This document shows, piece by piece, positions 53,851 through 64,000 of a DNA stretch of 64,000 bases (within the stretch, counting starts at the first letter, position 1; each line of letters starts with the position of its first letter). The notes under the pieces were generated by a model that was not told where the DNA came from, did no database searches, and saw only the letters and a list, made by a program, of their open reading frames with translations. Source of the DNA: Antilocapra americana. Its lineage: Eukaryota; Chordata; Mammalia; Artiodactyla; Antilocapridae. Location of the stretch: assembly GCA_007570785.1 (NCBI GenBank), contig ML664662.1, positions 1,921,402 to 1,985,401 on the forward strand, read 5' to 3'. The translations under genes and the position numbers were made by a program.

Positions 53851-55162
53851 AACCTGTGTTCAGTTCAGTTCAGTTGCTCAGTCATGTCTGACTCTTTGCG
53901 ACCCCATGAATCGCAGCACGCCAGGACTCCCTGTCCATCATCAACTCCTGGAGTCTACCCAAACACATGTCCATCGAGTTGGTGATGCTATCCAGCCATC
54001 TCATCCTCTGTTATCCCCTTCTCCTCCTGCCCCAAATCCCTCCCAGCATCAGGGTCTTTTCAAATGAGTCAACTCTTCGCATGAAGTGGCCAAAGTACTG
54101 GAGTCTCAGCTTCAACATCAGTCTTCCAATGAACACCCAGGACTGATCTCCTTTGGGATGGACTGGCTGGATCTCCTTGTAGTTCAAGGGACTCTCAAGA
54201 GTCTTCTTCAACACCACAGTTCAAAATCATCAATTCTTCGGTGCTCAGCTTTCTTTATAGTCCAACTCTCACATCCATACATGACCACTGGAAAAACCAT
54301 AGCCTTGACTAGATGGACCTTTGTTGGCAAAGTAATGTCTCTGCTTTTCAATATGCTATCTAGATTGGTCATAACTTTCCTTCCAAGGAGTAAATGTCTT
54401 TTAATTTCATGGCTGCACTCACCATCTACAGTGATTTTGGAGCATAGAAAAATAAAGTCTGACACTGTTTCCACTGTTTCCCCATCTATTTCCCATGAAC
54501 TGATGGAACCAGATGCCATGATCTTAGTTTTCTGAATGTTGAGTTTTAAGCCAATTTTTTCACTCTCCTCTTTCACTTTCATCAAGAGGCTTTTTAGTTC
54601 CTCTTCATTTTCTGCCATAAGGGTGGTGTCATCTGCATATCTGAGGTTATTGATATTTCTCCCGGCAATCTTGATTCCAGCTTGTGCTTCCTCCAGCCCA
54701 GTGTTTCTCATGATGTACTCTGCATATAAGTTAAATAAGCAGGGTGACGATATACAGCCTTGACAAACTCCTTTTCCTGTTTGGAACCAGTCTGTTGTTC
54801 CATGTCCAGTTCTAACTGTTGCTTCCTGACCTGCATACAGGTTTCTCAAGAGACAGATCAGGTGGTCTGGTATTCCCATCTCTTTAATAATTTTCTATAG
54901 TTTATTGTGATCCACACAGTCAAAGGCTTTGGCATAGTCAACAAAGCAGAAATAGATGTTTTTCTGGAACTCTCTTGTTTTTTCGATGATCCATCAGATG
55001 TCGGCAATTTGATCTCTAGTTCCTCTGCCTTTTCTAAAACCAGCTTGAACACCTGGAAGTTCATGGTTCATGTATTGCTGAAGCCTGGCTTGGAGAATTT
55101 TGAGCATTACTTTACTAGTGTTGTGAAATGAGTGCAATTGTGTGGTAGTTTAAACCTGTGTT
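53851..55162 (-). mobile_element. BovB (RTE-clade) LINE, 5'-truncated, with exact TSD
   Basis: The body is 53861-55152, 1292 bp, inserted on the - strand. The top strand starts at the BovB 3' end ('ttcagttcagttgctcagtc') and ends inside the RT region. An exact 10-bp direct repeat, 'aacctgtgtt', lies at 53851-53860 and 55153-55162. Intact TSD and high similarity to family features suggest a younger copy than the other LINEs here. The endonuclease and 5' part are absent, so it cannot be autonomous. Confidence 0.9.
54208..54879 (-). pseudogene. BovB reverse transcriptase fragment (223-codon open frame)
   Basis: The family enzyme makes cDNA by target-primed reverse transcription. In this 223-codon frame the RT palm box YADD sits at residues 81-84, preceded by QGC-SPCLFNLYAEY (about 40-55) and followed by LNIQKTKIMASG (about 113-124). 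The GKGVRQG box of the family reads GKGVCQG here. The frame opens internally (MGIPDHL), because the upstream part, with the first palm aspartate region, lies in another frame after an in-frame stop near 54897 ('ctatag' on the - strand). It ends at a premature TGA just after FELWC, before the family's C-terminal region. So the gene is broken at both ends. The EN domain is absent by truncation. Confidence 0.9.
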
Positions 55163-55169
55163 AGCGACA

Positions 55170-55300
55170 TTTACTCCTCCCAACCCTGGGAAGTGGAACG
55201 TGTTCCCATTTCTCAGATTAGGAAGGTCTGCAGAGAATCTGAGCTGAGTCCCACAGCTGGGGCTTTGTTCAGTCCAGATTTGAAAGCAGGGCTACCTGCA
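55170..55300 (-). mobile_element. MIR fragment, diverged
   Basis: 'cccatttctcagattaggaa' and 'tgagtcccacagctggggct' keep the complement order of MIR. 55301-55476 holds nothing else recognised. Confidence 0.5.
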
Positions 55301-55476
55301 TTCAAAACTGGTCCTCATGAATGGGAAAGCTGAAAAATGGGCCCACAGACTCCTGACCTTCCAGGGAGCCCACCTTCTTCCATTGACCACCTTGCCTTTT
55401 GGTGGTCGCCTTGGGCCAGTTGCCCCCTTAATTTTATTATCTCATCAAACTATCATACTGGGTGGGTATTTGCACC

Positions 55477-56096
55477 TGTATTTGCTTGCCAGGGCTGCTA
55501 CAGCAGCATGCCACAACCGAGGCTGTTTGAAACAACAGAAAGGTATTCTCTCACAGGTCTGGGGGCTGGAAGCCTGAAATTCACATGTTAGGAGGATTGG
55601 TTTCTTTTGGAGGCTCTGAGGGAGAATCTATTCCAGGCCTCTCTTCAAGCTTCTGGTGGCTGTTGACAATCTTTGGTTTTCCTTGGCTTCAGACACATCA
55701 CTTCAATCTCTGCCTCCTTTTTCATGTCACCTTGTCCTCTGTGTTGTCTTGCCTTCACTCTCTTTTCCTTGAAGTATAGTTGATTTACAGTATTACAGTA
55801 GTTTTAGGGGTATGGCACTGTGATTCAGTATTTTTACAGATTATACTCCATTAAAACTTATTACAAGATTATGACTATAATTTCCTGTGCTGTATGATAT
55901 GTCTTTGTGCTCTTCTTTCCTAAGGACACATGTCTTTGGATTTAGGGGCCACTCTAATCCAGGATGATCTCATCTTGTGATCCTTAATTTGATTAGGTCT
56001 GTAAAGACATTTTTTCCCAAATAAGATCACATTCACAGGTTTGGAGTGTACACATCTTTTATAAGGGTTGGAGCACAATTCAGTCCACCACAGTCT
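55477..56096 (-). mobile_element. MLT1-class LTR, inverted, split by an L1 end
   Basis: 'gtatttgcttgccagggctg', 'ttggaggctctgagggagaa', 'ttcaagcttctggtggctgt', then after the L1 'tctaatccaggatgatctca', 'ttaatttgattaggtctgta', 'tcagtccaccacagtc'. It lies in opposite orientation to the MLT1 at 53265. Confidence 0.8.
55767..55910 (-). mobile_element. L1 3'-end fragment nested in MLT1
   Basis: 'ttgaagtatagttgatttac' to 'gtgctgtatgatatgtcttt', complement of an L1 3' terminus. Flanks 'ctcttttcc' and 'ctcttctttcc' may be a decayed TSD. Confidence 0.75.
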
Positions 56097-58090
56097 TTGA
56101 CATTGGCCCCTTTGAGCTCAGACTGAGGTTGATGGGAGAGAAGCTGTTCTCCTGAAAGGTTTGATTTTCCCAAGGAGGGGCGCCAGCAAGCTGCTCTGGT
56201 GTCCACGGATGAGGAGGAGGGCACATTCTCTCCCCTTTCCCAGAGCCCAGTGTGAGATGGAGACAGGGGGGTAGTCAGTACCCTTCCACCTCCAGAGCTG
56301 AGCTGCCCAGTTAGAACATTAAATTGCACATTTCACCTGTGGCGCCAAAGACAATAGCTAAGAAATTTCAACGTGAGACCAAAATGCAGATATCTTCAAA
56401 GGAAATATCAAAGAACCAGTTAAAGGACTTCAAACCCAGAGGAGAATGTAAAAGGGGAAGAGAGGCTACACTAGGTGTTCCATTGGCAGATTTCTTTGGT
56501 CTCTTGCTGGGAGCCCCCACCAAAAAAAGGTAAAAATATCTGGACAGGGCAATGGGGGAAGAGCGTTAGCCTAGAGCCTAGAAAGAATGACGCAAGTGTT
56601 CCACTTGGAGAGCCTGGTGATGCTGATACTTGATCACAGCAGTGATCCAGGAGCTGTGGACTGAAATCCCACACGTGTCAATATTCCTACCCAAGTGGGG
56701 GCTTGTGGTGGTGCAGATCAGTGGTGGGTGAATCACGGCAGCAAGCACCCAACCTGGGTAGGGTCCAGATGCATCTCTAAGAGAGATTCAGTTAGGAGGG
56801 CTGCATTGGTGTTCTCGGTCTTTCTGTGTAACCCCTTAGCACTCATCCCTAGACGTTTCTACCTGAAAGCACTCTCTCCACTTAGAAATGTGCTTGGGTC
56901 CTGGCTGGGTGGTCTCAAAGTTCTATGGAGTGAATGGCCCTTGTGAGCAAGGCACAGCTTGGGCCAGGTGGGAATCGATGAACCATCAGTTGATGAGCCC
57001 TCACTCCCAGTTTCCTTCCCTTGGGTGGGACATCCTGACGTGTGTTCTCTACCCCCTCTGGGGGATAAACCCAGTTGTCCACAGCAGCGACCTGTTCAGA
57101 GCACGACCTGGACTCCTGGGGTCCCCTCCCTAATAAATGACTTACATCAGAGTCCTTGTCTGAGTCTTCTGGGGAACCCCAATCTATGGCCAGGGCTTCT
57201 GTCAGAGGCTAAGGGGACCACTCGCACATATCTATGATGGAGGGATACTCCTGAGGGTAGCAGAAGTGTCCACCCAAAGGTGAACCTCGTGCCTGCTCAC
57301 AGGAGATGCTGCTGGAACCTTTGGAGGGCCCAGAAAGGCTCCCATGGAAGACCCTTCCCTTCCCATAGAGGAACCAGTAGCTTTGAGCACTGGGCAGTCA
57401 GTCCCAGGAGCGCCTCTTACATCCATGCTGTTACATAAGAACCTTCTCCACCACTTTCTCCTCCTCCCTACTCACCAGGGAGAAGATGTGAATTTCCAAG
57501 ACAGGGCTGCCTGCCTCGGGGGCTCCTCTGACCTTGCTGTCCAATTTCAGAGTGTGACTTGCCCCCTTCTGCACCGGTTGGCATTTCAAAAAATAAATAA
57601 ATCCTCTCTTTCCTCCTCCCCAGTCCTGGGAGACACAGAATATCCTGTCTTTAATCACTGCCTAAAATGCAGGATTTTTCTTTTCTGGATTAAAAACATG
57701 TTTCCATCCCAGAGAGGCCTGTTGCTCCTTCCAGGGAGCCCTTCCCTCTTCCTTTGATCTTCTGGGAGCGTTTCTCCTGCCACTGGCTCCTGATGAATTA
57801 AACAAAAGGTGAGAAGCTGGGAATTCTACAATAAGAAAGTCAAGTGGTCCAAATCATGCAGGAAGGCACCCACCATGGTGCTGGGAGGAAGCTGGGAGGA
57901 GATTTTGGGCCTCCCCTTACAGCTTCTTCCTGCAGCTCAGGTGAAGGGGCTTAGAAGGTAACAGTTCTCTGGAGTCACCTGGAGCCCTTTGGAGGATGAG
58001 GCTGCAGGAGAAGGAATGGAAGGGCAAAAATAGATGGGAGAATTGGCCCTCACCTGGTGGTAGTTGCATTTAGCCAATGGCAAGCAAATT
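56097..58090. other. Mostly single copy; possible LTR 3' end
   Basis: 'ccctaataaatgacttacat' and 'gtccttgtctgagtcttctg' at 57128-57170 look like the 3' end of an old LTR, like that at 59690. No exon or RNA gene supported. Confidence 0.35.
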
Positions 58091-58297
58091 GGAGGACTTT
58101 CCTGGTGACTCAGTGGTAAAGAATCTGCCTGGAATGAAGGAAGCACAGGTTTGATCCCTAGGCTGGGAAGATCCCCTGGAGGAGGAAATGGCAACCCACT
58201 CCAGTATTCTTGCCTGGAGAATCCCATAGACAGAGGAGCCTGACAGGCTACAGGGTTGCAAAGAGTTGGACATGAGTGAGCAACTAAATAACAACTC
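58091..58297 (+). mobile_element. Bov-tA SINE
   Basis: 'ggactttcctggtgactcag' to 'gttgcaaagagttggacatg'. The usual 'gtccatggg' is deleted after 'ggctaca'. Confidence 0.85.
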
Positions 58298-59201
58298 GAG
58301 GATGTGCCTTTGGGGCCTGTGCCATGTGTTTTCACATGGCTTCAGTGATGACAGATCTTGGAATCTGGGTCTGCCTGGCTTCTTCCCAGGAAATATTTGC
58401 CCAAGGAATGAGCAAACCATTTCCAGGATCCACAACGAGGTGTGATTAATTACCACAGCTGGATGACCTTGACTTTCTTGCTTGGCTGGTTGATGGCCCT
58501 GGAAGAAGTTTTCAGAAAATAGTTGGTGATATGTTAGCTCTCTAGCATGGCCCTGGAGTCCATAGCACCGATACCCATGGCCAGAAGGAGCACCATGTTT
58601 CCGAGGGAGCCACCTTTGCAGATTCCTCGATGGCTGGGACCATCACCCTGTGACTCTAGGCACCTTGCCAGGGCTTACTCTGCTGCGAATCTCCAGCTCC
58701 GAGTACAGTGCCTTGCACATGGCGAGTGGCCCAGTCTGTGTTCTCTCAGAACAGATCCTGAGACAAAGAGATCCTAGGGCTCACAGTGAGGGCATGTGGA
58801 AACGAGCCAGGGAAGGGAGGCAAGCTAGTGCAGGTGTGCTGAGGGGCTGGTGGGTGATGGGCACAGGGTGGCTGGTACCTTTGGGAGAACTGTGAGGAAC
58901 ATGCCCCAGGTTGCCCTCCACAGCAAAGAAGCTGCAGGTCTTCTGTACCAACTTCTGCCCCATCCCATTGGTTAAGGGTTGTTCCTTGGGTATGGCCTCT
59001 CAGCACTTCTGGGCTGCCTGCGTGTTGCCTCAGCATGCTTCCACCACCAGAGAAAATCTGGAGGCAGAGAGATGAATGTCTAAGATAGGAAGCCCTTGGA
59101 GTGTCTGGAACTATCCACCTGCAGGGGCTGATTCTGAGGTCTGTGTCATTTATTTTCCTAGAGGCTCTCCAGGGGAACTGAGCCCCAGTTGCCTACAGGG
59201 A
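58298..59201. other. Single-copy stretch, nothing recognised
   Basis: No repeat or exon recognised. Confidence 0.4.
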
Positions 59202-59673
59202 TGTATTAGTCAAGGTTCTCCAGACAAACAGAACCAGTAGGACAGCTCTCTCAATATAAAGGTAGATTTATTATAAGAAATTGGCTCACGTGATTATATA
59301 AGCTGAGAAATTCCAAGATCTTCAGTCGGCAAGCCAGACTCAGGAGAGTTCAGAGTGTGAATTCCAGTCTGAGAACTGGCAGGTTGGCTGCATATTAAGA
59401 GCAGATATTTCAATCCAAGCTCAGAAGTAGGAAGAGACCAATGTCCCAGCTCAAACAGGCAGGGGGAGTTTCCTCTTACTCAGCCTTTTTGGTCCATCAG
59501 CCCTTCAACTGATTGGATGAGGCCCACCCACAGGCCCACTGCTTTACTCAGCCTACAGGTTCAGATGTTAACCTCATCCAGAAACACCCTCACAGATACA
59601 CCCAGACTAATAGTTGATCGAATATCTGGGTACCTGATGGCTCAGCCACATTGGCACACATAATGAACCACTG
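59202..59673. mobile_element. Ancient LTR-like repeat
   Basis: Begins 'tgtattagtcaaggttctcc', 'agacaaacagaaccagtagg', then 'tttattataagaaattggct', 'caactgattggatgaggccc', 'cacattggcacacataatga'. A common mammalian repeat which I recognise but do not name. Confidence 0.6.
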
Positions 59674-59689
59674 TAAGGAGTAAACTCTT

Positions 59690-59820
59690 ATTGGCCTCCT
59701 TCTCTCTTTGATCTCACTCTCCCTGCTCCCTCACTTTAATCCTTGGGACAATCTCTCAAATAAATGACCTACATCCAAATCTTGACTCAGGCTCTGCTTT
59801 TGGGGGGAGCCAAACTATGA
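59690..59820 (+). mobile_element. LTR 3'-end fragment with polyadenylation signal
   Basis: 'tctttgatctcactctccct', 'ctcaaataaatgacctacat' (AATAAA), 'cttgactcaggctctgcttt', 'tggggggagccaaactatga' follow the 3' end of an old LTR. Confidence 0.5.
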
Positions 59821-60793
59821 CTCAGGCAAAGTATGACAAGAGACCTTCAAATAGCTTGCTAAGGAATGATGAAAGTGGAGGAAGAAAGTCTGTGGGAAGA
59901 TCCAGGAAAACTTTGAGGAGGTGTGATTCGATCTGGGTTTTGGGAGAAGTGCAGGAATTTGACCAGGCATCAAGGATGGGAAGGGAAGTTCAGGGAGAGC
60001 AGAAGTCCAGGGACAGCAAAGAGAGGGATGAGAGAAACATCAAAATAGACTTAGGGAATTGGGGGAAGGGAACTGGGGATCAGAGCACATGGATAAAGCT
60101 GGGAAGGTGAGGAGAGGCTGTAGGATTAAAACTGGAAAAGAGGTCAAATCCAAGTTGTGATGGGCATCACATGTCTATCACAAGGTAAGAAGTTTTCATT
60201 TTATTCTGCAAATGTGTTCACTTTGTCCTGCAAATATTCTGAATGCGGGGTCTAGGTGACTGCAGCGGGGTATCCAGGCAGGAGTAGGATGGAGCCTGCT
60301 CTCTGACTGTTGGCTGGTGCTCCTGGAAAAGAGGGAGGAAAGGCAGCCTGTTTCTTTACACCTGACGCACTGCTTCTGTTTGCCCTACTTCTTTTTTTTC
60401 TGAGGAGTTTTAGCCATTTTCTCCCTTCAGCACGATGGAGTCCTAGATAAAATTATGACAAAAGTTAGGTGTGTCTGCAGGATATCTTTTCCTTTTCTAT
60501 TCCTTCCTTGAACCTCTCTGCTTATCCTTTGTCATAACTCTCTCCCTCCACTCAATGTCTTCATGTTCTCTTTCTCCCTCCTTTCCATGCAATTTACTTT
60601 TAGGGAGTTTCTAATAGAGACGTGTATACTAAAGTGTAAATAACTGGTAGGAAACCAACATATTAATGTACATCAGGTAAAGACATAATTACAACCTAAA
60701 AGGGGACAAGTCCCTTGTTTGACTTGAGCCATAAGAATCAACCTTATAGTAGAATTTAAGTACGGAATGAGCTGAACAGTTTGTTGGACTTTC
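59821..60793. other. Purine-rich stretch, possibly an old repeat
   Basis: 59825-60340 is purine-rich and resembles, only loosely, a common ancient repeat ('aagttttcattttattctgc', 'atccaggcaggagtaggatg'). Not strong enough to name. Confidence 0.3.
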
Positions 60794-61480
60794 CTAACTC
60801 CATGCAACTGTGCCCTTTCTGCCTCCTGGCAGGAGCAGTGGGACCTGTCTCCCTGCCAGGCTGATTTTGGAGACGTCTTTGTAGAACTTCCTGCCTGAGT
60901 CTTCACCAGTGGAAGGAATAGCTGAAGTGAGGCAAAAAGCCAGACTCCTGTTCTGTTCTTCAGTTATTTGGGTCCTGCAGACTGCCTCCTGCTTTCTCTT
61001 ATGTGCGCTTCTCCATGGGATGCTCTCCCCCTGTTCCAGGGGCTGAACATGGTATCCTAGGCCACCTGGAGCCTGGAGGAGCCCAGGCTCGTACCTACCT
61101 CCCTGTGCTTCCCCAGCACAATCCGGCTTCCCAGCTGAGGACTGACTGGCCATGACAATTGAGCTTAAGCAAGACTTTTGATAATGAAAAAATGGGAAAA
61201 AACTACTTAAAAAAGGTGAAAACACTGCCTTGAATCTGAAATCACCCGCAAAGTCACCTTTTTCAATGCTCACAGACACCCAACGCACTCTGCCTCTGCT
61301 CTCAGCAAACCATATGCTGCCGCTGCTGCTGGCCATGTCCTGGGGGATGGCTTTTTTCCCCTTCAGCAAGCCTCCAGAAATGTCATAGAAATTTATATGC
61401 TTATTCACAGAGCCGATAAAGCAGAAAACCGGCGTTTCAGCTATTTTTGTTTTGCTTTGCAGATGGAGAGTAAGAGGCAT
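60794..61480 (-). other. 228-codon open frame of unknown status
   Basis: The longest frame in the window, starting MPLTLHLQSKTKIAE. It contains a basic/aromatic first half (FCFIGSVNKHINFYDISGG) and a Gly/Gln-rich second half. I see no known domain, signal peptide or repeat. A frame this long is only mildly unexpected by chance in 64 kb read on both strands. On the + strand a strong acceptor-like 'ttttgttttgctttgcag' ends at 61462, showing that the DNA can also be read as splice-like in the other direction. Not called as a gene. Confidence 0.2.
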
Positions 61481-62689
61481 AAATCTCTTGCTCGTTGGAC
61501 TCTGTGGCCCGCCACTCTCTGTTTTGCATCAGACGCTGCTCAGCCCTTGGGAGCAGTTCTCTGGGGCTTGGCACCCACCCCTCCCATGCCACCACCCCTG
61601 TAGAAGAGTTGATTAAAGAAGGGGCAAAACCAAGCAATCTCTACTGTCTCTTGGGGTACAGAATGCCAAAGGCCCATCACTCTGGGTGCTCAATGGGGAT
61701 TAACCTGGAGGAGAAGAGCCCCCAGTAGATGCTGCCCTTGTGCCTCTACCCCTGAACACGTGTGTTGGGGATGTCATGTGACCAGTCCTAGTCTACCTAC
61801 AGATCCTTGGTGGTGAGGCTCCAAAATCAAGGGGGTTTCAATTATTACTGTTGGGCAACCGTTCATCTTGAAACTTTGCAGCTTTTCTTTGCTCATGGTT
61901 TCCTGGGCGGGGAAATCAGGAAGGGCTTGGCTGAGCAATTCTCACTTGGAGTCTTTCATACTGTTATACTCAGATGCCAGCTGGGAGTCATCCGAAGGCT
62001 GGACCATATTGGACATTCAAGATGACACATCCCCAGGGCTGGCGTTGACTTGGCATGTCAGCCTGGAGCTCAGTTGACCCTGTGGATGGGGGCATCTCTG
62101 CAAGGACCCTCCAGCATGACAGTCTCAGGGTGGTATGACTTCTTCATCGCAGTTAGCAACCCCTAGAGTGAGCGTTCTGACAGCTGGGTAGAAGCCACGT
62201 GGCCTTTTCTGACCTGCCTCTGGATGTCACGCAATGTCACTTCTGTTCCATTCTCTGGGCTATGGCGAGTCACTGAGGCTTGTGCAGGTTCAAAAAGAGG
62301 GGCCTAGGCACTACCTTCTGACCCAGAGGGTCACAAGAAGGCACTGAGCAGAGGAAGGACATGTCTGACTTAGGTTTAAGGATTCCCCGATCTGCCTGTT
62401 TGCTCCAGAACTGGCTCTGAACCCCACAGGGACTTTGCTGTGAATAAGCACGGAGGGGGAACCAGGGGGAAGTTCTGCCACCGTCCTTCACTGCTGAAAA
62501 CCCCTTTGGTGGGGACAGACCTTCCCCTTCGTGGCTGATGCTCACGTAGATAATTTCTGACAAGGTGGGCTTCCAGGGTCAGTAAGTGCCTACCATGCCA
62601 GACAGCTAGAAAATGACCTGCTGGCACAATATTTCTATTGGAGGAAAAACAGGGAAAAGGGTGAAAGTGGGTAAATGCACTCTAAGCCC
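61481..62689. other. Single-copy stretch, nothing recognised
   Basis: No repeat or exon pair recognised. Confidence 0.4.
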
Positions 62690-64000
62690 CATTCTTGGAA
62701 CAAGCATGGTTGCCTCTTGGCTCCACATCTTGCTCAAAACAGCCCAAGTCTGACCACTTCTCCCCATCTCTGCTTCCACCTGCCTGGTCTGAGACACCAT
62801 CATCTGTCACTTGAATTGTTACTGGGCTGCCTTCTGCTCCCCCATGACCCCTTCAGTCTGTTTCCCCACAGCAGAAAGAAGGATCCTTCAGCCCAAGTCA
62901 GACATGTCCCTCCTCTGCTCAGAGCCCTGCTGTGACACTATGTCTCTCTCAGAGTAAGAGCCACAGTCCTTACAAGACCCTCCGGGATGTGAGCCCCTGT
63001 GATCACCTTGGCCTCACTTCCTCCTTGTCACTCCCACACCCTTTCTGTTCCAACCACACTGGGATCCTTTACAAAAATTTTCTTTTAAATTGGAGTATAG
63101 TTGATGTACAATGTCGTATTAGTTTCTGCTGTACAACAAAGTGAACCAGGTATACATATATACCTATAGCCACTTTTTTTTTAGATTCTATTCCCATATA
63201 TGTCATTATGGAGTATTGACTAAAGTTCCCTGTGCTATACAGCAGGTCCTTATCAGTTATCTATTTTATATACAGTCATGTGTGTATGTCATTCCCAGTC
63301 TCCCAGTTTATCCCTCCCTCTTTTCTGTTTGTTTTTTACATCTGTGACTATATTTCAGTTTTGTAGATAAGTTCATTTGTACCATTTTCTAAAAAGATTT
63401 TTTAGATTGTACCATTTTTATATCATATGCATATAAGTGATACCATATATTTATCTTTCTCTTTCTGACTGACTTCACTTGGTATGACAATCTCCAGGCC
63501 CATCCATGTTGCTGCAAATGATATTATTTTGCTCCTTTTTATAGCTGAGTAATATTTAATTATATATATGCACCACATCTTCTTTATCCACTCCTCTGTT
63601 GGTGGACACATAGATTGCTTCCCTGTCCTGGCATTGTGCTGCTGTGACCACACTGGGATTCTTATGTGCTATGAACAAACCAGCTGTGCCTCTGGCTCAG
63701 GACTTTTGTACTGGCTGTTCCTTCTGCCTGGAATGCTTTTATCTTGTATATCTACATGGCTCACTCTCATGCTTCCTTCAGGTCTTGCTCCAATGCTACC
63801 CCACCAGAGGAGTCCTCCCCAACCATTCAACTTAAGATCTCAGGCCTGTCTTATCTCTATCCTTCTCTCCCATGCCCTGCTTTAATTTTCTCCATATGCC
63901 CCTTGACATATGGTATATATTTACTAGGTTGTTTACCGTCTAGCCCCCTCATTGGAGTATAGGCCCTGAGGGAGCAGATCTGTTCACTACTGCAGTCCCA
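62690..64000 (+). mobile_element. L2 LINE 3' region, split by an L1, running off the window
   Basis: L2 pieces are about 62690-63069 and 63664-64000. 'gagacaccatcatctgtcac', 'ccctcctctgctcagagccc', 'agagccacagtccttacaag', then after the L1 'ctggctgttccttctgcctg', 'gcttccttcaggtcttgctc', 'tttaattttctccatatgcc'. The pieces are colinear. The 3' terminus lies beyond the window. Confidence 0.8.
63053..63663 (-). mobile_element. L1 3' end nested in L2, with 17-bp TSD
   Basis: The body is 63070-63646. The direct repeat 'accacactgggatcctt' (63053-63069) against 'accacactgggattctt' (63647-63663) has one mismatch. The - strand frame at 63423-63653 keeps the end of L1 ORF2 (YYSAIKR, FAATWMGLEIVIPSEVSQKE) before the 3' UTR. 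5'-truncated. Confidence 0.9.

Noticed and set aside
1..64000. CRISPR arrays, operons, phage or bacterial genes
   Set aside because: Repeat content is mammalian throughout; no such structures are present.

Overview
This window is mammalian, from a ruminant and most likely a bovid. The evidence is its repeat content: about twenty Bov-tA/Bov-A SINE copies or fragments, BovB (RTE-clade) LINE copies, CHR-type tRNA-derived SINEs, cetartiodactyl-style L1 3' ends, and older mammalian layers (MIR, L2, CR1/L3, MER5A, MER20, MLT1/MaLR LTRs, a mariner MITE). The species cannot be read from the sequence. There is no complete protein-coding gene, no RNA gene and no CRISPR array. It reads as intronic or intergenic DNA. 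Nearly all open reading frames are chance frames or repeat translations; the only convincing protein signatures are LINE relics.

Layout. 0-10 kb: mostly single-copy DNA with old DNA transposons, a promoter-like motif cluster (1.69-1.84 kb) followed by two MEF2-like boxes, a well-formed 42-nt candidate exon at 4853-4894, and LTR, L1, SINE and BovB pieces from 5.9 kb on. 10-20 kb: SINE-rich, with two L1 3' ends carrying nested SINEs, a CR1/L3 endonuclease relic, an LTR with CCAAT and TATA boxes, and an L2 interrupted by a 329-bp poly(A)-tailed, TSD-flanked insertion. 20-27 kb: largely single copy with a compact CpG island at 21.9-22.4 kb and an AT-rich candidate conserved element. 27-32 kb: an antisense L1 split by two SINEs, an LTR-like block and a BovB 3' end. 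32-43 kb: single-copy DNA alternating with LTRs, an octamer/TATA cluster, a candidate conserved element at 40.8 kb, and an MLT1 LTR holding a mariner MITE. 43.1-45.3 kb: the oddest stretch, where one SINE and one LTR are cut and interleaved beside two pairs of short local duplications. 45-53 kb: mixed SINE/MIR and single copy, with a second candidate exon at 51684-51760. 53-56 kb: an MLT1 followed by a 1.3-kb BovB copy with RT motifs and an exact 10-bp TSD, then an inverted MLT1. 56-64 kb: mostly single copy, ending in an L2 split by an L1.

No coordinated gene system is visible. The most rewarding leads are the interleaved duplication, the poly(A)-tailed retrocopy, the CpG island, and the two candidate exons. 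Repeat family names are from recognition of consensus features, not from a database search. Where I recognise a repeat but not its name, I say so.
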